From Chlorophyllum brunneum (taxonomy: Eukaryota > Basidiomycota > Agaricomycetes > Agaricales > Agaricaceae), in assembly GCA_963576785.1 (NCBI GenBank), contig OY756148.1, forward strand, positions 1,612,001 to 1,676,000: a DNA stretch of 64,000 nt, in the 5' to 3' direction. The notes beneath the pieces were generated by a model. The model saw only the letters and a program-made list of their open reading frames with translations. It was not told the origin of the DNA and made no database searches. Below are positions 1-11,602 of the stretch, piece after piece (position 1 is the stretch's first letter; each line of letters begins with the position of its first letter). The position numbers and the translations under genes were made by a program.

Positions 1-1548
1 TGAGCAGATATGATAAAAACGGGTCATGTCTTTTTTGGCACTTGTCGAAGGCTATGTTTTCGGTGATTTGGTGATTCCAGTAGGATTATATGTTCCGTGA
101 AGGTTCCGATTGGGAATTGGATATATGGGAAGTGCTTCTTGGGGTTGTGTGTGGTGAAGGCGGGTTATTATATTTCGGTAATAATTCTAGATGAAAACCT
201 TGTTTTATCGTTTGTATCCGGAACATGGAAGAGTTATATACCAATCTGATTGGTACTTGACTTTTTTAAAGAACTATAAGGCCGGAGGCAATGCTGATCA
301 TATCTCGGATGTTGTTGTTATAGGAAAAGTCTTAACCCGCTGTGACGTACGAATTAGTGCTTGGTAACATAACACTTGGAGTGGGAGAGTAAAAGAGCAG
401 GGTCAATGAAGAGCCCGAGGTAGTAAGTTCAAGTTTGATCGGGGGTTTTGGTATGGTGAAGAGTGTCGTGGAGTATGTATGTTGGGAATGAAGTCATGGG
501 CTAAGCTCCGAGTCAGAGATTCTTCATTAGTTCAAGAACTTCAAAGGATATCTGTAGAGGGTGAAGAAATGTTGGGTACTATAGCGTCAAGGTATTGCCA
601 AATTGTTGGATAGATCCGGTCTATGTCTTTGTAACGACTTGGGCGAACTAAAAGAAATCACGAATGCTGAGCCCTCGGTAAGATTCATTGTCAGTGGCGA
701 GACCAATGTTCCCCTAACATTGGGTGCTCTCGGAGGTCCGGAATTGGATAGGTTTTTTTTGTACTCGAGGTTGAGTCTAGAACGGAGAGTGCCAAAGACG
801 AGTCTGACTTTTGGATGTTAGTCATTGAATTTGTTATCACGCAGAGTCTTTACTAAGATTTTGGTGAGTGCGTCTGTGGGTATGTCGGTAATTGACATCA
901 ATAGTATATAATTGGCATTGCTGGGTTTTGAAATTGGGTCGGAGAGAAATGGTCTGTCGAGATCTGGTAATATTGTAAGAATATTGTGTGAGTTTATGAT
1001 ATCAGCGGATAGATAGGACGCGAGATCCACATAGCAGACGAATATTTTCTCTCCTCAAACCACAAAACTCTCGACTACGAAAGTGATTTGTCAAAGCAGA
1101 CAATCACCCGGTTGGACTCCCGACTGAAGAGTTGAACGTGAATTCAAGAAGACTCATTTATATGACCAAAGGAACGTCAGGTCTGCAACTGGACCTAGAG
1201 ATTTGTCGACCTCGCCAGAGGTGTGCATTATAAGAGTGTAGCGCTGTCGTTGAAGTCATTGCTTTAGTGTGGTCCATGGATTGGTTGCGAGTCGTATGTA
1301 TCACGTGGCCAGCGATCGATTTGTCACAAATTCTCGTGTGTCGTCTTCTCTCTCTCGACCTCATTTATCATTTTCTAGCTTCAAGAAAAATGTCTATTGA
1401 ACGACAAACGATACAATACTCGCAGCCGAAGAGCAAAACCGAAATTGGTTCATATTCACGATGCCGATAACACAATCGGACTTGTCGAGAATCAACCCCT
1501 CGAAATGATCTCAGCTCCAAAGTTGGCAAACCACAGGTCCTGGTCCTT
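1..1548. other. non-genic left end
   Basis: No intact gene is visible. The reading frames here are short and many lack an ATG. Only the stretch at 818-1030 on the minus strand has recognisable character (next entry). The part from about 1031 to 1548 is the 3' flank of the PL14 gene that ends at 1549. I see no structured RNA or terminal repeat. Confidence 0.4.
818..1030 (-). pseudogene. possible 3' end of a Ty1/copia pol (RNase H tail)
   Basis: A 70-residue minus-strand frame ends in a segment reading DIPTDALTKIL followed by VKTLRDNKF. This resembles the C-terminal tail of copia-type RNase H domains, where a proline-threonine turn precedes an (A)DxLTK motif and a basic end. The catalytic part is missing and the frame begins without upstream RT sequence, so this would be a truncated relic. 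No LTR or target duplication was found beside it. It could also be a chance frame, because the match rests on about 20 residues. Confidence 0.3.
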
Positions 1549-2528
1549 TTACGTAGCCCAGTCAGGGGTCGAACCTATCATCGGCTCCATCAATACAGGC
1601 CCTTATCCGCTCTTAAGTAAGCCAACTCACCTCCAAAGAAACTCTGGATTTGCATGCCTCGAATACGACCAGCGCTACCATCCCTAAGAATGATTCCAGA
1701 AAGATCGATAACACTCCGTCCATTAACAAACAGCTCGATCTCCCCATTCGCTTCATCAGCATCGTTGAGTTTCACCCGTTCAGCAATAGTAGTCCATTCA
1801 CCATCTGGGAGTGAGAAGCTGCCCCTGTTCACTGAGATGCCAAACGTGGAATTACAAACCGAGTTTGGCATTGAGCAGAGCTTCTTGTTGGCGGCGAAGC
1901 GAGGATCCTCGTATGGGGGAAGGTAGAGGTAAAGTTCGCCAGCGCCATTAGTTCTCCACATCAGACGTGCGGAGAAGCAGCCGGGATCTTGACGACCACC
2001 AGAACAAGTAAAGGCCGTATTTTCATCGTCACCACCATCTATTAACGTCTATCAATATGGAGACTGAAGGCAAGATGAAAACTCACAAAGACCGGGAAGC
2101 TTACCTCCTTGGACGTACTCGAAACCACGGGGAAAATAAACGGAGTAGCTGAAGAGCGCCTCCGTTGCCGTGGAGAGATCCACCGACGAGGGACCAAGGG
2201 CGTAAATCGAAACGCCACCGCATGGGTCAGCGCTAGGCTTGAATGAGCCCGCGGGATAATGAGCCTTCAGAGACCTGACCCCATCAGGGGAGTTTTCGTA
2301 GGTATATGGGCATCGGGACGTGACCTTTTCAGGTCTGAGCGTCGAATCACTCAGGGGGAGCGATCCTGGTGCGCTTGCGAGTGTCGTCCATCGTGGATTG
2401 CCACGTACAGGAAAGAGCTTGGATTCTCTACCAGAATCTCGTCGGGTCACACGGGAAAGTGAAGCGGATGCTAGCTCTGTTGCTGTGAAGAGGGCGAGAG
2501 CAGACAGGGAGGCAATGATGAACTTCAT
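1549..2528 (-). CDS. secreted polysaccharide lyase, PL14 family
   Basis: Three exons on the minus strand: 2528-2087, 2038-1631 and 1574-1549, with 48- and 56-bp introns (GTGAGT donors, AG acceptors). Together they encode 291 residues. The ATG at 2528 opens a signal peptide (MKFIIASLSALALF, then Ala/Ser-rich). A longer frame upstream would bury this signal, so I chose the inner ATG. Splicing restores the PL14 hallmark GGKLPGLYGGDDENTAFTCSGGR and later LMWRTN, the LYLYLPP strand and the C-terminal SFFGGSTPDWAT. Family members act by beta-elimination on uronate polymers such as alginate or glucuronan, outside the cell. The stop comes right after DWAT, while relatives usually continue about 15 residues, so the C-terminus is short or uses one more unrecognised intron (a GTAAAA donor overlaps the stop). 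Substrate cannot be read from sequence. Confidence 0.8.
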
Positions 2529-4123
2529 CCGGGAGAAGTCGCGTATCGCGTCTGAGAGAAGGAGACACGAAGGGCGACTATATGTCAATTTTTTTTCTTT
2601 CACCCGCCTAAACTCAACCTCCCATTTCGGTTAGAAGGTCCATCCCACCTGCCTGTCCAATTCATATGATCCATCATATGGAGGGACGAAACAAAACTCC
2701 GTAAGCAAGGGGAAGCGAATAACTAGTCAGGCTCTCAAGTATTTTCACTGTTCCCCAGCATCGTGGTGTCCGCGCGTGTCCACCGCCCTACAGGGTAATG
2801 GCAACAGATACACCGATAAGTTGACCAATACTTTTTAAGTGGGTAGTCGGCGACCGGTTTCACGGTAGGTCGAACAGCAGAAACTGGTGGCACTTCTAGT
2901 AGACCGTTATTGGGCGCCATGAAGACAGATGTTTCTTTGATCGAAGCCCGACGTAGTTTCCTGTGGTGATTGTCAAGCCTAGCACTCTCGGTTTCGTTGT
3001 GTGGGCACGAGATGGTGCTGGCCCAGTTGACAAATGAATAATTCTGGCGCACTATTTCATCACGACTAGTTCTGGTGCACGAAAGATCCAATAAGTACTG
3101 GCAAACCGCCTGCATGGATAGGATAGCCCTTGATTCATCAACTGAGAGGAACGCAATCGCCACCCTTGGACTTGGAGAGGGGGTGTCTGATAATAAGATA
3201 TCAATATTACGCTCAGAAACATGTTGCTTGAACATCCGCTGTCTCAGATTTTTGGGTGTAGTGGTTCAAGGAGAAAAAATTCGGTACTCACCTCTTGTGT
3301 GGACTTGGCGCCCTACCACATCAGTAACTCCAGAAGCTTCTCCAGAGGCTCGTTTTTATAGTTGTATAGTTGTCCATGCTTCGGCGAACTTGCACGAACG
3401 ATACCTTTCGTATACACCCACAGGTACTAGATGATAACACGTTGGATGAAGGAACAACTCAGTTTACGTGTCTCATTGATTGTTTTTCCATTCTCGTCTG
3501 CTAAATTTCACATCACTCAGCTTCTTCCACCTTCGATGAGTTGCGAATCCTATTCAGACGCATTCCCCTTTTCGATATCGACCCTATCGAATACGACCCC
3601 ACAAAACACGACCCGAATAAAACACGATTCGTCATTTCAGCTGTCCAGTGTCAGCCCACCGCTCCAAATGTGAATTGTTTCTTGTCACCTGGTGGGTAAA
3701 TTGGCGTTACCGTGGCATATCGTATGTTCACGGCTTCTAATTCGGCCCTGACATTTTGAGTGGCTAAGCGCCCTCGGAAGGTCCATATAAGTTTCGGCCC
3801 TCAATTTTCACGGCCTCGCGGCTTCCTGCCTTCTCTTTTCTTCTTACTTGTCGGGCCTCAAGGTCCTTCCTTTCTGTTCTCATTCTTTTTTGCCAAGGAT
3901 CTTCGAGTGGAATCGAGTCGAGTCATCACGCTGTGACTGGGAGTGGTCTGTACCATATGCTTTCTGTGCGGTTCCGCTCGTGCTAATTCTAGTCGCTTCC
4001 GCCGTCAAACAGGGCATAGAAGAACGCGCTGCGCCTTACGTCGCAGTCTGCGGGTACTCATAAACCAACCTCTTTCCATCCATCTCCTCCACTCCCGCAC
4101 TCAGCAACACACCGTACAAAGAT
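2529..4123. other. divergent intergenic region between PL14 and BCS1-like genes
   Basis: This 1.6-kb stretch separates two divergent genes and should hold both promoters. A 166-codon ATG-started frame lies at 2735-3235 on the minus strand. It has no motif I recognise, and an overlapping frame of similar length sits on the other strand, so I do not call it a gene. A TATA-like CATATAAG at 3784-3791 and repeats of the phrase TTCGGCCC lie 330-440 bp before the AAA gene. Confidence 0.35.
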
Positions 4124-6398
4124 ATGAACGTCGGGTTCGGATCGGTCCCCCTTGGTACGGGCGCGTCTCCAGGAACCTCAGGCGGTGGATTGTTCGATTT
4201 CTCGTCAACGATAACACGTATATTTGGCCTCTCGATGTTCGCGTCGGCGTTCACAGGGATTGGGGGTGGCAGTAGTTTCGGGGAGAGTGGTATCAAGCTC
4301 TTTGTGTTTGGTATGCTCGTTGAATTTGCGAGACGTCTCGTGCAGTGGGTCATGGAGAGGTTTAGACTTCGTGCGTGTTGCCTGAATCTTCTCGAGCAAT
4401 TGACTCACTCGTAGCCTCAAATGCAGAGTACTCGATCACGGCTGAATTCAACGAAGGAGACCCGGCTTATGATTGGATTATCAACTTTATCGTATGTCCT
4501 TGCTTCCCACACAACCTAACCTACACTCACCGCCGCGTATACAGACACAAGAAAAAGTATGGCGCCGCTCGCGTGACTTCCGCGTGTCCGCCAAGTCCTC
4601 TCAAAGGCGCTGGGGCATAAGCTCTGCTAGTAGCGGCATGGACGCACAAATTATCAGCAGCGCCGAATACGTGCCTACATACGACCTTCCGCAACTCTTT
4701 TGGTGGAAGCGGTATTGGATTGAGATTAAGCGCACAAAAGGCCATGCAACTCCAATGACGCCCTTCGGACCTGGTGGTGGGCCACCTGGAGCTTCGATCT
4801 TTTTGACGTGAGTTCACAGGCACATTTAACTGGGTACCTTACGGCGTGCTGATGCATGTGTGGGTAGGATCTATACGCTTGATATGACTGTTCTCTCGAA
4901 GCTCGTAGAAGAAGCCAAGAAAAAGTACTACGAAGTCAGCAGGCCTCACGTTATTGTGCATTCTGTCACTGCAGTAGGTCTTCGTTCCCCAGCCTTCTTA
5001 TTTGTGCGTTTCGAATTGATTCGGTGATCTTTGTAGCACAGTTATGGTCCCAAGTTCTACTGGAACAATGTTAAGCAGAAGCCCCGCCGACCATTGAGCT
5101 CGATCGTTCTGCCAGATGCGACACTGGAATCATTGATTGCGGATGTGAGGGACTTCTTAAAGATGGAAGATTGGTATATGAGTGCTGGTATCCCTCACCG
5201 TCGTGGATATCTGTTGTTTGGTCCGCCCGGGACTGGAAAAAGTACGTGGAAGGTGTTATTGTTTACTTGTGCTTTTTCTGATGGATCAAATAGGTTCGAC
5301 CATCCATGCCATTGCAGGTGAACTTCGAATGGAAATCTATTCAGTCTCCCTCGCCGCCCACTTGTAAGAGTTTTCACATTATCAACACTCACACATACTC
5401 AATCCTATCAGTGTCGATGACAACTTCCTTGAACAAGCTGTTTCGTCAGTTCCTAAGGGCTCCATCCTTCTCATCGAAGATATAGACTGTGCGTTCTCGC
5501 GGGAAGACGAGGAAGATGAAGGTATTGGCTACCAATATCCTCCAGGCCTGTTGAGGGGCAAAAAGCGTACTAGAAGGTCTGCTGTCACACTGTCTGGCTT
5601 ACTGAATATCCTCGATGGGGTCGGAAGTGAGGAGGGCAAGATCTTCTTCGCAACTGTGAGTTCGTTCCTACCATATTGGGCTGACTCTGATATCGAGCTT
5701 TCATGTAGACGAACTACGTTGATAACCTCGACGCTGCTCTCCTCCGTCCAGGACGTATTGATAGAAAGGTGGAATACAAACTCGCAACCTCACAGCAAGC
5801 ATCCGCTCTCTTTAACAGGTTCTATCCTGTCCAACATGTTACACCTGAATCTCTTCTCTCTTCTGGGAAACCGGCTACGGAAGAGGATAAACTCGCTGTT
5901 CTCAAACAACTCAATCAAGATTTCACGACCTGTATACCCGAACATGAGTTCTCCACTGCAGACCTTCAAGGCTATCTGCTCTCATGTAAAATGATGCCGG
6001 AGAAAGCCGCTAAGGAGATTGCGGACTGGGTCGCCGACGAAAGGAGGCAGAAGCAGGAGAAGCAGGAGAGAATTGATGCCAAGAAAAGGAGACAGACAGA
6101 GAGGATGGAGAGGATGGAAGTCGAAAAATTTCAGAGCACATTAGCAAAGGTTAATGGTGGTGGTGTATCAGGGCAAGGACAAGCGAGGATTGGCGGTGCC
6201 GAGGAGCCGAAGGCTATTGGTGGTCCAGTTCCCGTATTGAACGGATCCGCGTTTGTTGCGCCTCCGACGGTGGCGAAGCAAGTAAATGGCATGAGTGCTG
6301 CCGCAATCACTGGTGACTCAGGGAATACGAAGGTTGACTCAAGTAACATCACCATTAACGGTGGCATTGGAGAGTCACAGGTGAATGGGGGTACATAG
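4124..6398 (+). CDS. BCS1-like AAA ATPase, paralogue 1
   Basis: Eight exons: 4124-4370, 4427-4491, 4545-4807, 4868-4973, 5037-5241, 5294-5363, 5412-5655 and 5709-6398, giving 629 residues. All introns are GT-AG, 48-63 bp, with phases 1,0,2,0,1,2,0. The N-terminal part has a hydrophobic segment (around IKLFVFGMLVEFARR) and then the BCS1_N region (YSITAEFNEGDPAYDW, KVWRRSRDF). The AAA module follows: Walker A GPPGTGKSST at about 288-297, Walker B ILLIEDID at about 336-343, and the arginine-finger segment RPGRIDRK at about 413-420. Yeast Bcs1 inserts the Rieske protein into complex III. Basidiomycetes carry many BCS1-type paralogues, so mitochondrial function is not certain here. The tail from about residue 500 is charged, coiled-coil-like, then Gly/Val-rich. 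It lies head to tail with paralogue 2, which has the same domain order. Confidence 0.88.
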
Positions 6399-6943
6399 GG
6401 ACGGAGAATCCACCTAGAACACATGGTCAAATGGGGTTTTGATGTGGCTGTTCTTTGCCACAATGCTATTCCATGTCATATTATACGATTTTTGACTTGT
6501 TTTTACTATACTTTAACGCTACTTAACACAATTGGACTGGCAGCACGTCATGACTCGGGGAAATATTATGCAAAAAAATTTGGTTTATCAATCAACCCAT
6601 GGGAGGCGGAAATTGTCAGAATATCCAAACTTCTCTGCATCTACTTGTCATTCTGATTTCTGACTAAGTCTGCTTTGTGCAAAAATAGCGATGCTTGTGA
6701 CCAGTCTGTATACATTTCCGTGCCTCCACGCGCTGATTGGTTCCTACACGCATTGATCGCGGCACTGCATCTGGTGATAAGTGGAAGCCGCAGCCCTGAG
6801 GCCACGCTGAACCAGACCTCTGGAGCGCCCATTGCATCATCGGGTGACTTTGGTCGACGAGGTATAAAACTGGTACCTCTGGCCTGGAGGCATGCCTTCA
6901 TCCCATTCCTTTGGGACCACCACCAGCCACAACCACGACTACT
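6399..6943. other. spacer between the two BCS1-like genes
   Basis: This 545-bp spacer contains the 3' flank of paralogue 1 and the promoter of paralogue 2. No further gene is visible. A TATA box is listed separately. Confidence 0.4.
6863..6868 (+). promoter_or_regulatory. TATA box of BCS1-like paralogue 2
   Basis: The sequence GGTATAAAAC places a canonical TATAAA 81 bp before the ATG at 6944. The distance suits a fungal core promoter with a short 5' UTR. Confidence 0.5.
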
Positions 6944-9186
6944 ATGCTTTTAATGAACGAATCTTCAACGGAAAGTGGACTTTCACCTTTGCTAAACAAT
7001 ATCTTGAGTCTTGGGATGATCACGTCATGGCTACCAGGGCAAAGGACTGGTATCCTGGGAACGTTGATGATTTTTGTTATGGGGTGGTTGCTTGAAATGG
7101 GGAGGAATGCGTACAGCTGGTTTTCGGAGCGTTGGAGATTTCGTGAGTTCTCGTTTCCAATCGTCAATTCTTTCTTTGCATTTTCCGAATATGTGAACCG
7201 AATGGCTAACATGCTTTTGCTTAGAGTACTCTTTGACCGCAGAATTCTCCGAAGGTGATCCAGCATATGACTGGATATTAGCATTCTTGGCAAGTATTCG
7301 TTTCAAAAGCTCGTGTTCACTGATCGTTAATCCTGTGATCACGATCATTAGTCAAAACAGCAGGTGTGGCGACGCTCATGGAACTTCAAAATCAGCGCGA
7401 AAACTCTGCAAAGGAAGAATGGCGTGGAATCTTCTGAGATATCCAAGGGTCATAATAGTGAGAATGCGGAATATGTTCCGACATACCAGAAACCTCAGCT
7501 GTTCCGCTGGAACGGATATTGGATCGAGATTTCGAAGAGCATGAGTACACCTTCGTATGATTACCAGGAGGAACGTACTGTCAGCTCATCCACCATTTAC
7601 TTGACGTGAGTCGTGTGATCTATCGTGTGGGACTCGCAAGGCTGATGATCGTATACAGTGTCTATACCAGAGATGTTTCGGTCGTTTCCGCACTTGTGGA
7701 ATATGCTCGGACGAGATATATGGAAATGAGCCAACCTCATGTTATCATTCATACTTCCAACGTACGTTGCGTCATCATATTGATATATTCACGTTCAACT
7801 TACCTCCATTCAAGCGCTCTTATATCCCTTTCTACTGGAACGAGTGCAAAAGGAAACCTCGTCGTTCACTCGACTCGGTTATCCTTGAGGCCGGTGTTCT
7901 CGACTCACTTATCGCGGATGCTAGTGAATTCTTGGGTATGGAAGACTGGTATCAGACCGCAGGTATTCCTTACCGTCGTGGCTACCTTCTGTATGGCCCT
8001 CCCGGTTCCGGGAAGAGTGAGTGGTGTTCCTATTGTTACCGTGATCAACAAGTGGCTTACTTTGATCCACCGCAGCTTCAACGATCTATGCCTTGGTGAG
8101 TGACAAAGACTGCGGTTGTGAGCGATGTGAACTGAACTCCTCGTAAGGCTGGAGAGTTAGGACTTGAGATCTACTCGTTGTCCTTGGCATCTAGCTCGTG
8201 GGTTGCCCCTTACACTTCTTTTTGGTCTTTACTAATCTCCACCGTCCTTCCTTAGCATTGACGACCCTGTTCTCGCTGCAGCTGTTGCGTGTATTCCGAA
8301 ACGGTCGATTTTCCTGTTGGAAGATATTGATTGTGCATTCTCGCGCGCCGACGAAATGAACAACTTTTCGAACTCAACATCTGGCATGTACAGCTTACCT
8401 CCGAGGTGCAATGTAACGCTATCCGGCTTGCTCAATGTCCTTGATGGTGTCGCCAGTCAAGAGGGTATACTATTCTTTGCTACGGTAAATTTTTCGATGC
8501 ATATGCTACTTCTAGTGCTAATCAACGTACAGACAAACCACATTGAAGACCTCGATAACGCCCTCATCCGTCCGGGACGCATCGACAGGAAGATCCAGTA
8601 CTACCATGCCGTACAATCTCAAACCGCTGCTCTCTACAAGCGGTTCTTCCCAATCTCTCACTGCACACCGGAATCTGCCAAGGAGGGCATGTCGGATGAG
8701 GATAAAATTGTGATGATCAACCGTCTCGCCAACAACTTCGCTCAGCAAATTCCCGATAAATCGTTCACGACTGCTGAACTCCAAGGCTTCCTACTGACAT
8801 GTAAATTCAAGCCAGAGAAGGCCGTGAAAGAAGCCAAGGAATGGGCGGATAACACGGTGAAGGAGAAGTTGGAGCTAGAAGCGAAGAAGAAGGCGAAACA
8901 GGAGAAGGCGCAGGAGAAGCGAAATATGGAAGAAATTGAAAAGCTGCAGTCCACGTTGATGAAGATGAAGGAAATTACCGCCAAGTCAGATGTGAAGGAA
9001 GAATGTGAACCAAAATCCAAAGAAAAGAAGGAGAAGGAAAATTCTGAAACGGGGAATGAGGCCAGCAGCGTGAAGTCATCCGACGAGACCACTTCGAGTA
9101 GAACGGATTCTCCCTCTCCCGCGCAAGAATCAGATTCTGACTCCTGGACGATTACCGAGCCTACCCCAGGCACTACCCGAAAGTAG
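6944..9186 (+). CDS. BCS1-like AAA ATPase, paralogue 2
   Basis: Nine exons: 6944-7142, 7225-7289, 7361-7605, 7659-7761, 7815-8016, 8076-8095, 8148-8197, 8256-8484 and 8533-9186, giving 588 residues. A second ATG at 6953 is an alternative start. The domain order matches paralogue 1: hydrophobic N-terminal segment (GTLMIFVMGWLLEM), BCS1_N, Walker A GPPGSGKTST at about 265-274, Walker B IFLLEDID at about 312-319, and RPGRIDRK at about 384-391. The tail is strongly charged (Lys/Glu coiled-coil) and then Ser-rich. All seven intron positions of paralogue 1 are kept with the same phases. One extra phase-0 intron splits the 70-nt exon into 20 and 50 nt. Intron 2 starts with GC (GCAAGT), where paralogue 1 has GT. 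These shared positions support tandem duplication. Cellular role is inferred from the family only. Confidence 0.87.
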
Positions 9187-9505
9187 CTCATTTCCTCGTT
9201 TGATTCCTCCCGACTGTATATCTCTGTTCGACATACCCCCAACATATTCACAATCCATTACACTGATACCCATTGATCTCCTACTTTTAATCTCGCTATT
9301 ATAGAGTAACAGGCTTGCGATATATATACTGGTTATTGGTCTTGCACCCGCCGTTGCGGAGAACTGAGGTCTGAACCTCTGGGGTTATGTCAGGTAAAGG
9401 GGAGGGTATTTAAGTCGGGGAATTAATTGAAAGGCAGTGTCTTGAAATGGATGGAGAGCTGGAGTAGCCGGCCTGGCCACAGGATGGGAATTCCTGGAGG
9501 CATGG
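9187..9505. other. convergent 3' intergenic region
   Basis: Here 319 bp separate the stops of paralogue 2 (plus) and ST-TM copy 1 (minus). It should hold both terminators. No ORF or repeat was seen. Confidence 0.4.
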
Positions 9506-10468
9506 CTAGCTCACATACTCCGGTGGTGGAAGTGTGACCGCCTGTGCCTCCACATTCGCGAGCCGAACCTGCAAGTCCAGAATCTCTGCGCGTAGTGCGG
9601 GAACGACGCCGCATTCGGATTCCCTGGTGTTTATTTCTCCTGACTGAGGGGGAGGCTGGCTCTCCGGGCCATTCTCTCCATCGTCGTGGTTATATGTGCC
9701 GACACCATTGAGCTCAGGAATAGGAGGAAGTTCCTTGGACCTCCCAGTGATCGGCTTCAATAATATCCCTCTCCCGGCTTCTGTCACCACCTGCTCGGTC
9801 ATGAGCTGGTTCCCGCTGGGGCCCCTTCTAGAGGGAGCCGTACTGCTGGGAGCCGTGAAAGGTATGGGCACTGTAGAAGACTGCCGTGGCTCCCTCCGCA
9901 GCTTCTTAAAGGCAAAACACAGAAGGATAGCGAGAAGAGTTACAGGGAGAAGCACAGCAGGCAAAACATGCGAGAGTTTTGCATTGGAGACAGACGGCTG
10001 AACTCCTGATAAACCAGCTCCGTGACTCGGATCACTATTTGGAGGTTGTGTAGCAATTGTAGAGGAAACCCTAGATACCGGCGATGAGGTTAGTGAAGAA
10101 GGTGTTGCCGATGGTGCAGGAAACCCCGTGGTAGTGGGTGGTGCGATAGCCGGGCTATCAGGCTGGGTTACTGTCAGACTTTCTGTCGTCGCGCTGCGAG
10201 GTACAGTCGAAGTCGAATTTGGGTCTGGTACGGTGGTCACGCGAACCGTGATAAACGTGAAGACTTTCGTGACCAACCCCGTCTGAGTTGTAACAGCGGC
10301 AGTTGATGGTTCTGGAGTGGTGAGGGCGAAGGAGGTTGCGTGCCCTGAGTGCACCGGTGGGAGAATGGTACGTGGATCACGGAATGTCGTCGTAGTAACC
10401 AGAGTTAGGGAGGTGCTTATAACCTCCCTGACTCGGACAGGTTGGGCCGCAGAGATAGCGGGGAACAT
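9506..10468 (-). CDS. Ser/Thr-rich single-pass membrane protein with C-terminal PPxY motif (ST-TM copy 1)
   Basis: The frame from the ATG at 10468 encodes 320 residues without an intron. Residues 1-164 are rich in Ser, Thr and Pro, as in O-glycosylated fungal surface proteins. A single membrane segment covers about 165-187 (LSHVLPAVLLPVTLLAIL), followed by the basic stop-transfer KKLRRE. The tail has a short heptad-like helix (LRAEILDLQVRLANVEAQ) and ends PPPEYVS, so PPEY at 315-318 is a WW-domain-binding PY motif. No clean signal peptide follows this ATG. The frame stays open upstream with a hydrophobic LLPLLLH stretch but no ATG, so a 5' exon may be missing. Function is unknown. Three damaged relatives lie at 11.6/20.5-20.9 kb, 20.9/50.5-51.8 kb and 52.4-53.3 kb, and a similar layout recurs at 61159-61977. 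Confidence 0.72.
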   Translation of the reverse strand: MFPAISAAQPVRVREVISTSLTLVTTTTFRDPRTILPPVHSGHATSFALTTPEPSTAAVTTQTGLVTKVFTFITVRVTTVPDPNSTSTVPRSATTESLTVTQPDSPAIAPPTTTGFPAPSATPSSLTSSPVSRVSSTIATQPPNSDPSHGAGLSGVQPSVSNAKLSHVLPAVLLPVTLLAILLCFAFKKLRREPRQSSTVPIPFTAPSSTAPSRRGPSGNQLMTEQVVTEAGRGILLKPITGRSKELPPIPELNGVGTYNHDDGENGPESQPPPQSGEINTRESECGVVPALRAEILDLQVRLANVEAQAVTLPPPEYVS

Positions 10469-11022
10469 GTGTAAGAGCAGAGGGAGAAGCGATTCCCTGG
10501 TCCCTGTGCTCGTTACCTCAACGCAAGGATCAGACCGTTGCACTGTTGCGAGTGATATCAGTGAGTCACCCTCATGGTTTGAACGGAACGGACGATATCA
10601 CTCCTCTTGTTTGGCGTGCCAAGGGAGATGGTTCAGGCCTCAGATGACAACATGCATCTTGCAAGATCTACGCCTCGCGAATACCCTGGAAGATATTGGG
10701 AAGAGCTGCCGATGGCTTGCCTCTATGGAAAGAACCTGTCCCACAGATAAAATGTCTATTGATTGCTAAATTTGAAAGTCCACTGTAGCAAACAGGAGTT
10801 ATGGGCAGTGCATCAGTAAAAATGCAGAACATAGATCACGGATTATTACATCATGATCAAGGTCAATCCGTGTTCATATATATATATATATATATATATC
10901 AGTGACATGTTCAAAATTAGTAGGAATTGTTGGACTATCAAACCATAGATTGTCCATAATCTGAGTTTAAACTTTATTTTATTGTTCTCTCAGTATAAAT
11001 ACAAGTAGTTTAGTTGAATTGT
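10469..11022. other. ST-TM copy 1 upstream region and edge of the transposon block
   Basis: The part next to the gene (to about 10600) resembles the upstream regions of copies 3 and 4, so it is an old duplicated promoter. From about 10900 the DNA turns AT-rich. A stretch starting TGTTGGAC at 10928 and holding TATAAATAC looks like part of another LTR that was interrupted by the insertion at 11023. It may resume after 11602 and end TTCAACA at 11680. No matching target duplication was found for that older LTR. Confidence 0.35.
10876..10899. repeat. (AT)12 microsatellite
   Basis: Twelve uninterrupted AT units mark the border between the gene-bearing left arm and the AT-rich transposon block. Confidence 0.9.
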
Positions 11023-11602
11023 TGTTGAAGTTTTGGACATATTCTAGAAATAGACTATGAAGTCATTATGATAATAATAGACTGATCCATTACTTTCCAG
11101 TAACTTCAAATCCATAGTAACTTCCTATGAGTTGCTCTGTATATGATAAGAGTCATAATGTCAATTGGTACTTAGTAGATTACTCTACATAGTTCCAATG
11201 ACTAGTATAATATGTTTCACAGTGCTCTGCAGGTGCTATGCCACAGTTAATAGGAGTTATAAGGAATGTTCTATATATTCCTAGTATCTTATGTAGTATG
11301 ACTTATCTATGTTCTTACATATATATATACCCCATGTAGCAGACCAAGTTCTGCATCTTGTTCAATTAAACAACTTTTTCATCATCGCATACCTACTCCA
11401 GTACAACACAAGTCTTGACCTCCTTGACTTTGAACTCTCTACTTCTGACACAGATTGTTTCATTAATAACATCTGTCTATCCAAATTACTCTTCTACTAT
11501 TACTGGATAGAAGTGTACTTTATTGGTAAGTAGACCCTACATTTTCTCCCACTGCATTTACTGCTGCCTCAGTAACAACTTGTTATGGTCATTTCCTCAA
11601 CA
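11023..11602 (+). repeat. solo LTR of the copia family, plus orientation
   Basis: The 580-bp unit runs from TGTTGAAG to CCTCAACA. It is the reverse complement, with substitutions, of the LTRs at 11945-12516 and 19281-19852. There is no internal element beside it, so it is a solo LTR. The flanks read ATTGT on the left and TTGT on the right, compatible with a 5-bp target duplication that lost one base. Confidence 0.7.

Noticed and set aside
2735..3235. 166-codon ATG-started frame on the minus strand
   Set aside because: No motif or compositional sign of coding, and a similar-length frame overlaps on the plus strand. It is kept only as a note in the intergenic entry.
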